In this document: piece by piece, positions 45,484 to 53,930 of the stretch
How the letters are laid out: each line of letters begins with the position of its first letter
How positions within the stretch are numbered: the stretch's first letter is position 1
Origin: Flavisolibacter ginsengisoli DSM 18119
Lineage (GTDB): Bacteria > Bacteroidota > Bacteroidia > Chitinophagales > Chitinophagaceae
NCBI RefSeq assembly: GCF_900129295.1
Contig: NZ_FQUU01000001.1
Location: 1-64,000, forward strand
DNA length: 64,000 bases
Direction: 5' to 3'
The notes under the pieces: model-generated
The model's input: only the letters and a program-made list of their open reading frames with translations
What the model was told of the DNA's origin: nothing
The model's database searches: none
Position numbers and translations under genes: made by a program

Positions 45484-45949
45484 TCCAAGCAGTTGACAAC
45501 CTATCTTTTTCAAATTCATGCAATTAGCGGGACATGAAATAGATAATAAGGAAAAACAATAAAAAGTTCACCAGGCAAATAAGCATGGATGAATATTCTT
45601 TGAAAAATGAAGTTGGTCTCATAATAAAATGCTTTTCATGAATGGTTAACTATCAGACGATCTGTTGAAAATGATTGTTACACCATTTTTGAAGTTTTTC
45701 TGTAAGGATGAAAGGAGCTGTTTAAAATTAAGGGGCCGGAATAAAAATTCAGCCCCGTTTTAATCCAATATCCTATGAAAAACCAGTGCTAAAGTATATT
45801 TATAGCGATTACTGGCCTAAGGTGAAAACACCTAACTTATTACGTACATTTTCTTCGTTTGCAGTGAGATCATAACCCCTTATAAGTCAACCGGAAAAAG
45901 AATATTTATCCGAATAAATTCAAGATATTCTATCGCCATGAACCGTCGG
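45484..45949. other. intergenic stretch
   Basis: 466 bp between convergent kup and the propeller lipoprotein gene. It holds the terminator-like hairpin at 45732-45762. Only frames of 30 codons or fewer occur, and none is convincing. Confidence 0.55.
45732..45762 (+). terminator. probable terminator downstream of kup
   Basis: GGGGC/GCCCC stem with an inner GAAT/ATTC extension, AAAA loop and GTTTTAAT tail. It is distant (250 nt) from the kup stop, so assignment to kup is tentative. Confidence 0.6.
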
Positions 45950-47104
45950 TTATTGTTTGGTTATGTATCCAAACAAACCATCTTGCTCATCATTAGGACC
46001 CGCAGCGAAATACAGGCGATTAGGATCAATAGTAGAGGTAGCTGGAGGAAAACTGATACCCCATAACTTTTCAATTACTATTGGAGCTCCATGTGACCGT
46101 AATTGACCTAAAAACCTGCCTTCTGTTGAATATGCATTGATTCGCCCATCTCCTAGGTTACCCACTAATACAGCAGCTTGTGCCGCCCCGCTTTCATCCG
46201 TAAAAAAACCTGCAGGTGCCCAGGCCACACCCCATGGTGCATTTAATTGACCTTGGGAAACAAACCGGTTTATTAATGTTCCCATGGCATCATAGATATC
46301 TACATAGCCATTGCCAGGCTTGGCTACCTCATCTCCATCAGCACCGAGTTTTGCATACATTACGTATAGCATACCACCCACATTTTGAATATTAAAGGGT
46401 GAATAATCAGATGGTAAAGCAGGATCTGTAAAGGACATCTGAACTGAATTAAAATCCTTGTCCCAAACATCTATTTTTCCTTGGCTGAAATTGGCAGCAT
46501 ACAAATAATAGGCTCCTGAAGATGCCCTGGCCATTGCTAATCCTGTATAAGAAGCGGCAGAGGCATTATTTGCTATAACAAGGGCATTATTACCCGCTGC
46601 ACCATTCCATCCGGAAATGACACCGTCTGCCCCTGCAAACATAAATCTAGCGGAAGTGTTGTCCGGTAGTTTAAAATCTGTGGTATTAGGGTCAATATTC
46701 AATACAGTTCCTGTGGGATTTCCACCCATGCTGCTTCCTGGAGATGGTATGGCTACTTCTGGACGTGCTGGAATTAAATTACCGTCCATGTCATACACAG
46801 AAGATACATGCCCTTCCTGCGAACTTACCCAGGCAATTCCGTTTGCACTGAATGCTATTCCCCACGCATTCATTAAATGTGGATCAATATGAGCTGCCCC
46901 ATAATTTCCATTGTTTGCAACAAGATTTACCTGTACAAAATCTTTTAATGTCCGGGGATCTTTATAGGGTTGCTGTTTTGATAAGCTTGTAGCATTATCA
47001 GCTACAGCTGTTGTTTCTTTTTGACATCCTGGTAAAAAGATTAAAGACCCTAACAATGAAATAGCAGATAAGGTTTGAAATACCTGGTTGTACAACCTGT
47101 TCAT
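45950..47104 (-). CDS. TIGR03118-type beta-propeller lipoprotein
   Basis: 384 residues from the ATG at 47104, with lipobox LPGC. Repeats such as FVQVNLVANNGNYGAAHIDPHLMNAWGIAFSANGIAWVSS, PWGVAWAPAGFF and LGDGRINAYSTEGRFLGQL fit the NHL-like propeller of the TIGR03118 family. The DPHLMNAWGI motif is the most telling. Function is undefined; the protein is exported and lipid-anchored. It appears to be a single-gene unit. Confidence 0.85.
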   Translation of the reverse strand: MNRLYNQVFQTLSAISLLGSLIFLPGCQKETTAVADNATSLSKQQPYKDPRTLKDFVQVNLVANNGNYGAAHIDPHLMNAWGIAFSANGIAWVSSQEGHVSSVYDMDGNLIPARPEVAIPSPGSSMGGNPTGTVLNIDPNTTDFKLPDNTSARFMFAGADGVISGWNGAAGNNALVIANNASAASYTGLAMARASSGAYYLYAANFSQGKIDVWDKDFNSVQMSFTDPALPSDYSPFNIQNVGGMLYVMYAKLGADGDEVAKPGNGYVDIYDAMGTLINRFVSQGQLNAPWGVAWAPAGFFTDESGAAQAAVLVGNLGDGRINAYSTEGRFLGQLRSHGAPIVIEKLWGISFPPATSTIDPNRLYFAAGPNDEQDGLFGYITKQ

Positions 47105-47265
47105 ATAGTTAAGTTTTAATGACAACTTTACTTCAAACAATAGTTATCCAGGTCGGATAAGCCATATCAGTAAACGGCCTGCATTAAAAACGTTGGTATG
47201 AAACGAAAGGTTGCCTTTCCTAAAATCAGAGAGGGATCATTAAAGGCACTATAAGGATTATTATA

Positions 47266-47520
47266 TCAGCAAAAAGGAAGTAATGGAGAGATATCTATTT
47301 TGTTTAAGTAAGGTTTCAACTCTTCAGTGGAATGAAAGGTTTTGATGTAACCTATCTGCTCCTCCTGGTAATCGTAATAAACCTCCGCATAAAAAGAGTC
47401 TATTTGGTATAAAAGTAAAATATATTGATCCTTCAACCGGTTAGCAACATAAACACCATAGTCAAGGATCATTTTCTTTTTGGCCTGTTTTGTTTCGTAT
47501 TTAAATTCCTGTAGCAGCAT
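47266..47520 (-). CDS. 84-residue orphan protein, paralogue of the gene at 58798
   Basis: A short acidic/aromatic protein with no signal or membrane segment. It aligns end to end with the protein at 58798-59049: both share L-x-YGVxVAxR, LLYQIDSFYAEVYY (LYQINIFYAEVFY there), a central IxxF and the tail ELKPYLNKIDISPLLPFC (ALEPYLEEIDITSLQDC there). The conserved Tyr/Phe ladder suggests one small alpha/beta domain. I do not recognise a family; function unknown. Confidence 0.7.
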   Translation of the reverse strand: MLLQEFKYETKQAKKKMILDYGVYVANRLKDQYILLLYQIDSFYAEVYYDYQEEQIGYIKTFHSTEELKPYLNKIDISPLLPFC

Positions 47521-47765
47521 CTTAAAGTGGTTGATATAGGTTTGAAATAGGATTTTAAATTAAAACAGATTAAGTCCATAAAATATAAAATAAGACCAAA
47601 TGGGTAAAAACGTAGTTAAGTTCCTGGTACTTAGTAAGCAAGCCCTGCTGTTGTTATTTAATAAAGTTTTGCCACCAGTTGTTAATTTGCACCCGTTGTT
47701 TAAATACTTCTTGTTGTATTTTTACAAACTAGCAATTAGTTACCCTAACAGGCAAATCCTTAACC

Positions 47766-48236
47766 ATGACCAATGTTGATGCATTTAATCAACTTCCTAT
47801 CAATTCTATAATCCTTGCTGATGATGATCGGGATGATCATGACTTTTTCAAAGATGCACTTGGAGAAATAGCTCCAATGGTACGGTTAAGTATTGTAGAG
47901 GATGGAGAAGCACTTCTTAAACTTTTAAAGCACTATGTTCCTGACTTCATATTTCTTGACCTTGACATGCCCTGCAAAAATGGATTGGAATGTTTAACCG
48001 AGATCAGGAACAATCCTATATTGAATTCCATTCCCATCGTTATTTTTTCCAGTACCTCCAGGCCGGCAAATATTGATACTGCTTATGAAATGGGGGCAGA
48101 CCTGTTTTTTATAAAGCCTTCTAACTATAATGACCTTGTAAGTTCTATAAAAGCCATACTGTCTTTAGACTGGAAAAATCCTTCGGTTGTAAAAGAACAA
48201 TATTTCATCAATGGCAGGTATGCCGCCTTTTTGTAA
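47766..48236 (+). CDS. stand-alone response regulator receiver protein
   Basis: 156 residues consisting of one receiver domain. An acidic cluster (ADDDRDDHDF) and the phosphoacceptor D65 in FIFLDLDMP are present, plus the switch S/T in VIFSSTSRP and K in FFIKPSNY. With no output domain, it acts by phosphotransfer or protein contact, resembling Rcp1-type regulators. No kinase gene is adjacent. Confidence 0.88.
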   Translation: MTNVDAFNQLPINSIILADDDRDDHDFFKDALGEIAPMVRLSIVEDGEALLKLLKHYVPDFIFLDLDMPCKNGLECLTEIRNNPILNSIPIVIFSSTSRPANIDTAYEMGADLFFIKPSNYNDLVSSIKAILSLDWKNPSVVKEQYFINGRYAAFL

Positions 48237-48270
48237 TCATCCATCCAACGCAAAAAGTTTTTGATATAAT

Positions 48271-48693
48271 TCAATCCATAACTTCTACGTTCCATTTATT
48301 GCGTATAAGATAGGTCGCAAGGATCATTTTCATCCTTTCCATAGTGATCTTTAAATGAAGTGCTAACAGCGCAAAGATCTTAGTCTTCTTATCATTTATC
48401 TGTCCATCCAGCAAAACCACTTCGCTGACCATTGCAAATAAGGTTTCACGAAATTCTTCTGTTATCAATGCTGAACAATATTCTATGATCTCTGCTGGTT
48501 CATGGCTTGCCTGGAGAGCAATTGCTTTTTTGGTCATTTCATTAAGATCACTCCCCCGAAACCGTGAACAAAGAACTACAGCCCTGGAAAGATGTTCTAT
48601 CTGTTGCTGCGAGATATTGCCTGATTGTTGCATGGCAGCCGAGAATAATATCGTTACTGCGGCTTCCTGTTCATTTTCTATAGGTAGTTCCAT
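48271..48693 (-). CDS. TerB-like helical protein
   Basis: About 140 residues from the ATG at 48693 (MELPIENEQEAAV); an upstream start at 48780 adds an unconvincing basic leader. The all-helical region with ITEEFRETLFAMVSEVVLLDGQINDKKTKIFALLALHLKI resembles the TerB/DjlA-type acidic helix bundle, where VxxDGxIxxxE is the core motif. Those proteins are linked to stress and metal responses, but tellurite resistance itself cannot be inferred. Confidence 0.55.
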   Translation of the reverse strand: MELPIENEQEAAVTILFSAAMQQSGNISQQQIEHLSRAVVLCSRFRGSDLNEMTKKAIALQASHEPAEIIEYCSALITEEFRETLFAMVSEVVLLDGQINDKKTKIFALLALHLKITMERMKMILATYLIRNKWNVEVMD

Positions 48694-48811
48694 AATTTTT
48701 GTCCTTACCAGCGTTTTCCAGCTGCTTTCATTCAGTAGTGTAAAAATAACGCTCCGGAAATAAACCAGGTAATAGCGCACTTATTACATAGCTCTTATTG
48801 CAATACGTAAA

Positions 48812-48831
48812 AGGGGACTATAGAGTCCCCT
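48812..48831 (-). terminator. terminator of the 90-residue hypothetical gene
   Basis: 8-bp perfect stem AGGGGACT/AGTCCCCT with a 4-nt loop, followed on the minus strand by TTTTA. It is 27 bp past the stop at 48858. Confidence 0.75.
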
Positions 48832-48857
48832 GCAAATTTTTTACAAATATGATAGCC

Positions 48858-49130
48858 TTATTTCTTCTTGGATAATTGTTCTTCCTGTATTTGTTCAGTA
48901 ATGGCATCATTTAATACATCTTCTGCACTGTGTATCCAAAGGGGTAATACCGAAGCTGATGTCTTCCATTTGCCTTCCACATCTTTATACATCTGGAATA
49001 TGATGCGGTTGCCCTTATCATCTGGTACATCTACATGGTATTTAATTTCCGCCCCTGCCGACAATTGGCGAAAATTAAATTCTCTTTGCCTTTCACCCGC
49101 TTTGATCACTTTTGAAAAATAACTGCTCAT
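48858..49130 (-). CDS. conserved hypothetical 90-residue protein
   Basis: Cytoplasmic, acidic at the C-terminus (NDAITEQIQEEQLSKKK). The middle is a beta-rich segment: FNFRQLSAGAEIKYHVDVPDDKGNRIIFQMYKDVEGKWKTS, with a W in the last strand. No motif is known to me. It lies between a desaturase gene and a TerB-like gene on the same strand and has its own terminator. Confidence 0.65.
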   Translation of the reverse strand: MSSYFSKVIKAGERQREFNFRQLSAGAEIKYHVDVPDDKGNRIIFQMYKDVEGKWKTSASVLPLWIHSAEDVLNDAITEQIQEEQLSKKK

Positions 49131-49174
49131 AATGCTCTTTGCTTAAAATTTCTTTTCACTTACCAATAAACCTG

Positions 49175-49927
49175 CTATGGCTCGATTAACACATCCTTTT
49201 GATTGTTCATCCTGATAATCTTTAATTTTTCAAATAACAGGACAACAGGGTAGATAGGGTCAAACTCTCCCTTTTTCATAGCAAAATTGCTACGCGAAGG
49301 AAATTTGTGATGGTTATTATGATAACCCTCCCCCAACATTAGCAAATCTACCTTAAATAAATTACGGGAAGTGTTATCTGTTTCAAAATTTATATTTCCA
49401 TATTTATGAGCAAACCAGTTAATGATCACCCCATGAATTGGCCCCATGGCAATATGAAAGGGAATAAGAAGAAACCACCAGGCTGATGGGGCAAAAATGA
49501 TATACAAAGATATGTATATACAGCTCCACAATATTCTCGACCACCATGTATTGCCCCAAAGATCAAAACTGGTCCACTCAGGCACATTCCTGGTGAATTT
49601 GGGGTCAACAGTTGCCCTGTTTCGTAATATGCCAACATAGGTAACGCTGGTACGCCACATCATTGCCAGCACAGTTTTATCGAAGGAAGGCGAATGCGGA
49701 TCCTTTTCTGTATCTGTATAAGCATGGTGCACCCTGTGCATTATGCCATAGACCCTGGGGCTCATGTATGAAGAACCTTGCGTGATGTAAGAAAAAATAA
49801 AAAAGAACCTTTCCCACCCCCTATTCATCTTAAAGGCGCCATGGGCTGCATAACGATGGTGGAAAAAGGATTGAGCAAATAATGATAAATACCAATGTGC
49901 AATGAAAAATACCAATATAAAAATCAC
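49175..49927 (-). CDS. acyl-CoA/fatty acid delta-9-type desaturase
   Basis: 250 residues with the three histidine boxes that bind the di-iron centre: HHRYAAH (early), HRVHHAYTD and HNNHH (GEGYHNNHHKFPSR). Hydrophobic helices flank them (IFILVFFIAHWYLSLFA, IYISLYIIFAPSAWWFLLIPF). It introduces a cis double bond into acyl chains, probably for membrane fluidity control. The N-terminus is short compared with longer homologues but contains the first box, so the enzyme looks complete. Confidence 0.9.
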   Translation of the reverse strand: MIFILVFFIAHWYLSLFAQSFFHHRYAAHGAFKMNRGWERFFFIFSYITQGSSYMSPRVYGIMHRVHHAYTDTEKDPHSPSFDKTVLAMMWRTSVTYVGILRNRATVDPKFTRNVPEWTSFDLWGNTWWSRILWSCIYISLYIIFAPSAWWFLLIPFHIAMGPIHGVIINWFAHKYGNINFETDNTSRNLFKVDLLMLGEGYHNNHHKFPSRSNFAMKKGEFDPIYPVVLLFEKLKIIRMNNQKDVLIEP

Positions 49928-50014
49928 AGACTGTAGAACATTTGGGGTGAAGTACTAATCTGGCAAAAATCGTTCAAATTTTAAATCAACGGCAGCTTTT
50001 TTTTAGTTTCCCGC

Positions 50015-50443
50015 TTATTCATATCCTTTCATATTCATCAGGTCTATTACCAGGTTGAAAGAATCAAGGGAGGAAGTGTTATTGATCTTAAAAGGTTTGA
50101 GAATATACCCGGAAACTCCCAATTTCTTCGCAGCTTCCTTATCCACCTTTTCATCAGATGTAGTGATCATAAAACATTTAATTTTCTTCCATTCCGGCGT
50201 ATCCCTGATCACCTGTAAAAATTCAAGCCCGTTCATGCGTGGCATATTTATATCGATCAGAATAATATCAGGCAAATTTTCCAAAGTCACCTCGTGGTTA
50301 CCTTTCATCATGTCTATGGCTTCCTCTCCGTTTTTAGCAACTACCAGTTTATACAAAACATTTAGTTTATCCAGCGATCGCTTGATATCCATAGCATCAA
50401 GCTGATCATCCTCAACCAATAAAATTGTTGTTATTCTACTCAT
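50015..50443 (-). CDS. response regulator receiver protein
   Basis: 142 residues, receiver domain only. ILLVEDDQLDAMDIKR holds the acidic pocket, D64 in ILIDINMPRMNG is the phosphoacceptor, and GYILKPFKINN has the switch Lys. It begins 4 bp after the stop of the histidine kinase gene and so is co-transcribed and almost certainly its partner. Confidence 0.92.
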   Translation of the reverse strand: MSRITTILLVEDDQLDAMDIKRSLDKLNVLYKLVVAKNGEEAIDMMKGNHEVTLENLPDIILIDINMPRMNGLEFLQVIRDTPEWKKIKCFMITTSDEKVDKEAAKKLGVSGYILKPFKINNTSSLDSFNLVIDLMNMKGYE

Positions 50444-50447
50444 ACTA

Positions 50448-51920
50448 TTATTTTTTCCATGTAAAAGAAAAGATAGATCCTGTGCCTGCTTCTGATTCCA
50501 GTTTTATTTCTTCCCCTCTTGAATCCAGAATTTTTTTAACTATAGCTAATCCCACACCTGTACTTTCAAAACTATCGCGTTCCTTCAGTGTCTGGAAGAT
50601 CATGAATATTTTTTCGTGGTAATTTTTGCTAATACCAGGCCCATTATCTGAAACAAAGAATTCCCAATGGCCGGGATATTCCTTATGGTACACTTTCACG
50701 AGACCATTTGTCTTATCATTATATTTTAAAGCATTATCAATAAGATTGGAAAAAACCTGGAGCAAGGGCAGCTTTACCGAATAGATTACGGGCATTGCTT
50801 CCGAAATGTTTATGGTAGTCCCTTCCTTCATTGAGAAATTTTCCAACACTTCTTTAAGCAATGCTTTTGTATCAATTTTTTCTTCTCCTTCTTCCTCCTT
50901 TCCCACCCTTGCATAGGAAAGCAATCCCTGTATCAGGCTTTCACCTCTTATCACCCTTCCTTTTATCAAACGAATGTATTCTGCCACTTTAGGAGTTAAT
51001 TCGTCCTTATGGTCTTCTTCAATCCAACTCACCACATTATCTATACCCCTTAAAGGTGCCTTCATATCATGCGAAACTATATGTGCAAACTGGTCCAGCT
51101 CCCTGTTCTTTTTGGTTAACTCATTAATATTAGAGGAAAGTGTTTTTGCCATATAATTCAATGAGCGCGCAAGTCCGCTTAATTCATCCTTACCAGTTTC
51201 TTCGGTAGATACATTGTAGTTACCTGCGGCAATGCTGTCTGCCATACGCACCATCTTAAGTATTCTTTTTGAAATCCTTATGGTTAGAAAGGCCACGATA
51301 AAAAGAGCCATGAGTACACTAAAAGTGATCATGAAAAAAGAAATGGTTTTTGTCATCTGCAAAGAATCATTCAACAATTTCTCACGCTCAGATCTTTTTT
51401 CATACTCAATATTCACAAATTCCCTTATTTCTTCCTGCAGCCTGGTATTTAATTTACGTTCATCACTAGACTGCATTTTTTCTCTATACAGTTTATTGAA
51501 ATATGGAAGGTTGACATCCGAGGCTTCCGCACCAATTTTTGCCTGGCGCAGGGGCTGTCCAAATTCTGATAACCACCTGTTATTCAAGCTGGCTATATCA
51601 ACAAGCAGCTTATATTGCCTGGAAGTGGTGTCAAGCTGATTGAATAAATCAGTAAGTATAAGTTTGTTTTCTGTGGCGGCGGAATCATATGCCTGCAGAA
51701 ATGAATCTTCTCCAGTCAGCAAAAACCCCCGTAACCCACTTCCCATATTGATAGTATTTCTCTGGAAGCGGTTGCTACTCCTTACAATATTTCCTGACTG
51801 GTTAACGAAATCAGTATTTTCCTTTACTCTTTCTGAAAGGCGGAAATTAATAAAGGTGGTAAATGCAAAAAGCAAGAGTATGGACAAAAAACTAAGAAAA
51901 ATAAGGTAGGAAATGCGCAT
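50448..51920 (-). CDS. membrane histidine kinase with CHASE3-like sensor and HAMP domain
   Basis: 490 residues. Transmembrane 1 (about 5-27), an extracytoplasmic helical domain of CHASE3 type (TGEDSFLQAYDSA), transmembrane 2 (about 193-215), a HAMP segment, then the kinase core: H284 in HIVSHDMKAPLRGID, N-box NLIDNALKYND, G1 DNGPGISKNYHEKIF, and G2 TGVGLAIVKKIL. The motif set is complete. It signals to the receiver encoded immediately downstream. The stimulus is unknown. Confidence 0.9.
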   Translation of the reverse strand: MRISYLIFLSFLSILLLFAFTTFINFRLSERVKENTDFVNQSGNIVRSSNRFQRNTINMGSGLRGFLLTGEDSFLQAYDSAATENKLILTDLFNQLDTTSRQYKLLVDIASLNNRWLSEFGQPLRQAKIGAEASDVNLPYFNKLYREKMQSSDERKLNTRLQEEIREFVNIEYEKRSEREKLLNDSLQMTKTISFFMITFSVLMALFIVAFLTIRISKRILKMVRMADSIAAGNYNVSTEETGKDELSGLARSLNYMAKTLSSNINELTKKNRELDQFAHIVSHDMKAPLRGIDNVVSWIEEDHKDELTPKVAEYIRLIKGRVIRGESLIQGLLSYARVGKEEEGEEKIDTKALLKEVLENFSMKEGTTINISEAMPVIYSVKLPLLQVFSNLIDNALKYNDKTNGLVKVYHKEYPGHWEFFVSDNGPGISKNYHEKIFMIFQTLKERDSFESTGVGLAIVKKILDSRGEEIKLESEAGTGSIFSFTWKK

Positions 51921-52302
51921 GCAAGGGTGGTTAAGGGCCGCAATGTAAAAAAATATAAATTTTAATTCCAGTTACCAGCTCCCAATAGTGCATTTATAAG
52001 GGAATTCTAATACCAGGCAACTAAGCACATTCTTGTGCACATTCAAAAAATAAATAAAAAAACAGGACAATAAATATTGGTGTGCATTACTGTTGTGCTA
52101 GATTATTTCGTAACTTGATGTAGAGGTGCATACTCAAAATATCAGAAATTGTCGGAAATCCTTAAGAAATATAGAAGTTATAAGGGGTTTTCAATATAGA
52201 AAGGGCAAATAAACTCAGGCATTATTTTTTAATAACCATACTTGCATCCATTCCCTTCTAAACTACTCTAATACATTTCTAAACATTATAAACTTTATTG
52301 TT
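51921..52302. other. intergenic stretch
   Basis: 382 AT-rich bp between the divergent kinase and KGG genes. The promoters of both should lie here. I recognise no gene, hairpin or repeat. Confidence 0.5.
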
Positions 52303-52545
52303 ATGGTAGAAAATCGTAACCAGGAGGAGTCCAGGGATATGAATCAAAAAAGCCGTAGAGGATTTGCGGCTATGGACCCGGAAAGACAAAGACAAATTGC
52401 CAGTGAAGGTGGACGTGCTGCCCACAAACAGGGTGTAGCCCACGAATGGAGTGCTGAAGAAGCCAGGCAAGCAGGCCGCAAAGGCGGCCAAAACTCTAAA
52501 GGCACAAGGACAAGGGATACGTCAGTCAGGGGAGAAATGGATTAA
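52303..52545 (+). CDS. KGG-motif general stress protein
   Basis: 80 residues, highly polar, with repeated short helices ending in GG: RRGFAAMDPERQRQIASEGGRAAHKQG and WSAEEARQAGRKGGQNSKG. This is the KGG/YciG-Con-10 family of small stress-induced hydrophilic proteins. It is monocistronic with its own terminator. Homologues respond to starvation or general stress. Confidence 0.88.
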   Translation: MVENRNQEESRDMNQKSRRGFAAMDPERQRQIASEGGRAAHKQGVAHEWSAEEARQAGRKGGQNSKGTRTRDTSVRGEMD

Positions 52546-52573
52546 AACAATTTGGCTCCGAAAACAAAATCTT

Positions 52574-52606
52574 AAAAGCCTTCTTAAACTGGAAGGCTTT
52601 TTTATT
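52574..52606 (+). terminator. terminator of the KGG stress gene
   Basis: 10-bp stem (52574-52583 and 52592-52601), 8-nt loop and T-rich 3' side, 29 bp past the stop. Confidence 0.9.
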
Positions 52607-52706
52607 TCCTGTTTGCATAGGCTATCCTTATCCCTACTTCACAGCATGCCTATTATTTAAAAAATCTAAATACTGGCTGCCTGGCTGGACAATACATTTA
52701 CACAGT

Positions 52707-52913
52707 TCAACCTTCCGCCCTTACCTGGCTGATTATATATTTCAGGGCAATGCACAGTGTATCAATCATCAGTTCTACCGATGCGTAAATATAATTCCCA
52801 AAAGAAACCCCGAATCAAGGTTTAAACATTGCATAGCCGTTTTCATTAAGATTATAATTCAGGATATTGTAAGAGGCCAGCCAATAAATTTCCAGGTAAG
52901 TTCCTTCAATTAT
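52707..52913 (-). pseudogene. possible gene remnant next to the 11-bp array
   Basis: One frame reads EGTYLEIYWLASYNILNY...AMFKP, a single TGA, then FGVSFGNYIYASVELMI...ISQVRAEG and a stop. Codons such as CTG, ATC and GCC resemble those of nearby genes. There is no start codon and I know no matching family, so chance openness cannot be excluded. Confidence 0.2.
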
Positions 52914-52985
52914 GCAACGGCTATGTAACGGCTATGTAACGGCTCTGTGCCGCCTATGTAACGGCTCTTTAAAGAGGCGTTACAT
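52912..52985. repeat. array of five tandem 11-bp units plus one inverted unit
   Basis: Adjacent units from 52912 to 52966: ATGCAACGGCT, ATGTAACGGCT (twice), CTGTGCCGCCT, ATGTAACGGCT. A palindromic linker CTTTAAAG (52967-52974) and one inverted unit AGGCGTTACAT (52975-52985) follow. Period and layout match the array at 2253-2338, although the sequence differs. Confidence 0.9.
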
Positions 52986-53300
52986 ACCTGTTAGAAAGGT
53001 GCCAGATGACTGGTTAAATAATGGTTGTTAAGACAATTATGGTGGTAGAAAAAATGTTTCAGCACCTTTCAGTCACAAATTGAGGTTAGTGATCTGTGCT
53101 TCCGGAAACTAACTAAAGCCCGGATTTTATATTAAGGGGAAATAATGGTCTTATTTAATAAGCCTCCAATCTGCCTTTATCACTCATAATTTATAAGTAT
53201 ATATATCAACCCTTCTACCTTGTGGAGAAATTAAATAAAGATACATTATTTATATTCTTTATAAGTTTTTTTGGTTTAATTTATAGGGGCATCAGTAAAT

Positions 53301-53333
53301 AAAAAACGTTCTGCGGGTAACAGAACGTTTTTT
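53301..53333. terminator. bidirectional terminator for the small KGG-like gene
   Basis: 13-bp perfect stem with a 7-nt loop: AAAAAACGTTCTG and its complement. The A-run on one side and T-run on the other permit use from either strand. It is 18 bp past the stop of the minus-strand gene at 53351. Confidence 0.93.
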
Positions 53334-53350
53334 ATCTTCAGAAGCGAAGT

Positions 53351-53560
53351 TTATTCACCTCCACGGCCTTTATTTCCTCCGCCACTACTGCTCCTTCCTC
53401 CACTTTGAGAGGCTTCTCCACCTTTCTTGGAAATGTCCTTTTTGGTGCGATCACTTGCAGAGGACATTCCTCTTTCAGACTTTCCGCCTTGATTTCCACT
53501 ATTATTTCCACCTTGGGTACTACGCCCAGATCCCTGGTTTTCACTTGAACTTCTTGGCAT
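53351..53560 (-). CDS. small Gly/Ser-rich KGG-like stress protein
   Basis: 69 residues, almost entirely G, S, N, K, R and Q (NQGSGRSTQGGNNSGNQGG), with a DISKKGGEASQ core like the KGG motif. It is predicted to be disordered. Second member of the hydrophilic stress group here. A longer-looking frame at 53338-53544 is an out-of-frame shadow. Confidence 0.7.
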   Translation of the reverse strand: MPRSSSENQGSGRSTQGGNNSGNQGGKSERGMSSASDRTKKDISKKGGEASQSGGRSSSGGGNKGRGGE

Positions 53561-53622
53561 AATGGTTCAATTTTGAGTTAATAAATAAGAGAACTATTTT
53601 ATATTGAAGTATTAAATAAATA

Positions 53623-53648
53623 TAAAAGCCCCATGGACCATGAGGCTT
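53623..53648 (-). terminator. terminator of the DUF3606 gene
   Basis: Imperfect stem AAGCC...CATGG/CCATG...GGCTT followed on the minus strand by TTTTATA. It sits about 10 bp past the stop at 53657. Confidence 0.75.
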
Positions 53649-53656
53649 ATTTAGGA

Positions 53657-53848
53657 TTATCTTTTATTTCCCCTGTTCTTCAGAAATTCTTCGATTTTTT
53701 CCCTGCTATTTCCAACCTGCTGGATAGCTTTCCGAACTTCTTCCTGGGAAACTCCCATTTTTTCAGCAATATGTTGCAATTCATATGCTTCGTTGCCCGC
53801 CACCCTGGAACGGTCGCGGCCATCTCTTAGATTTTTATCATCTGCCAT
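53657..53848 (-). CDS. DUF3606 family small protein
   Basis: 63 residues from the ATG at 53848 (MADDKNLRDGRDRSRVAGNEAYELQ); a start 15 nt earlier is less likely. The pattern MADDK...R-D-R-S-R-x-x-x-N-E-x-Y-E-x-x...GVSxEEVRKAIQQVGNSxEKIEEFL is the DUF3606 signature. Function unknown; such genes often sit beside stress genes in Bacteroidota and Proteobacteria. Confidence 0.85.
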   Translation of the reverse strand: MADDKNLRDGRDRSRVAGNEAYELQHIAEKMGVSQEEVRKAIQQVGNSREKIEEFLKNRGNKR

Positions 53849-53930
53849 AAGAAATGTTTTCAAAATAATATAAAATATTGTGCCATAGCATGAATCAATG
53901 TAATATTAATTCCTATATACAAACAGCGGA

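Larger units (their letters stand above)
52546..53350. other. 805-bp intergenic region
   Basis: Contains the KGG-gene terminator, an open but broken minus-strand frame at 52707-52913, the 11-bp array at 52912-52985, and the terminator at 53301-53333. No intact gene is evident between them. Confidence 0.55.

Noticed and set aside
53338-53544. 68-codon minus-strand frame (MKTRDLGV...)
   Set aside because: It overlaps the Gly/Ser-rich KGG-like gene in another frame. Its Val/Glu/Lys-rich composition is what frame-shifted reading of that gene produces, and the terminator fits the other frame.
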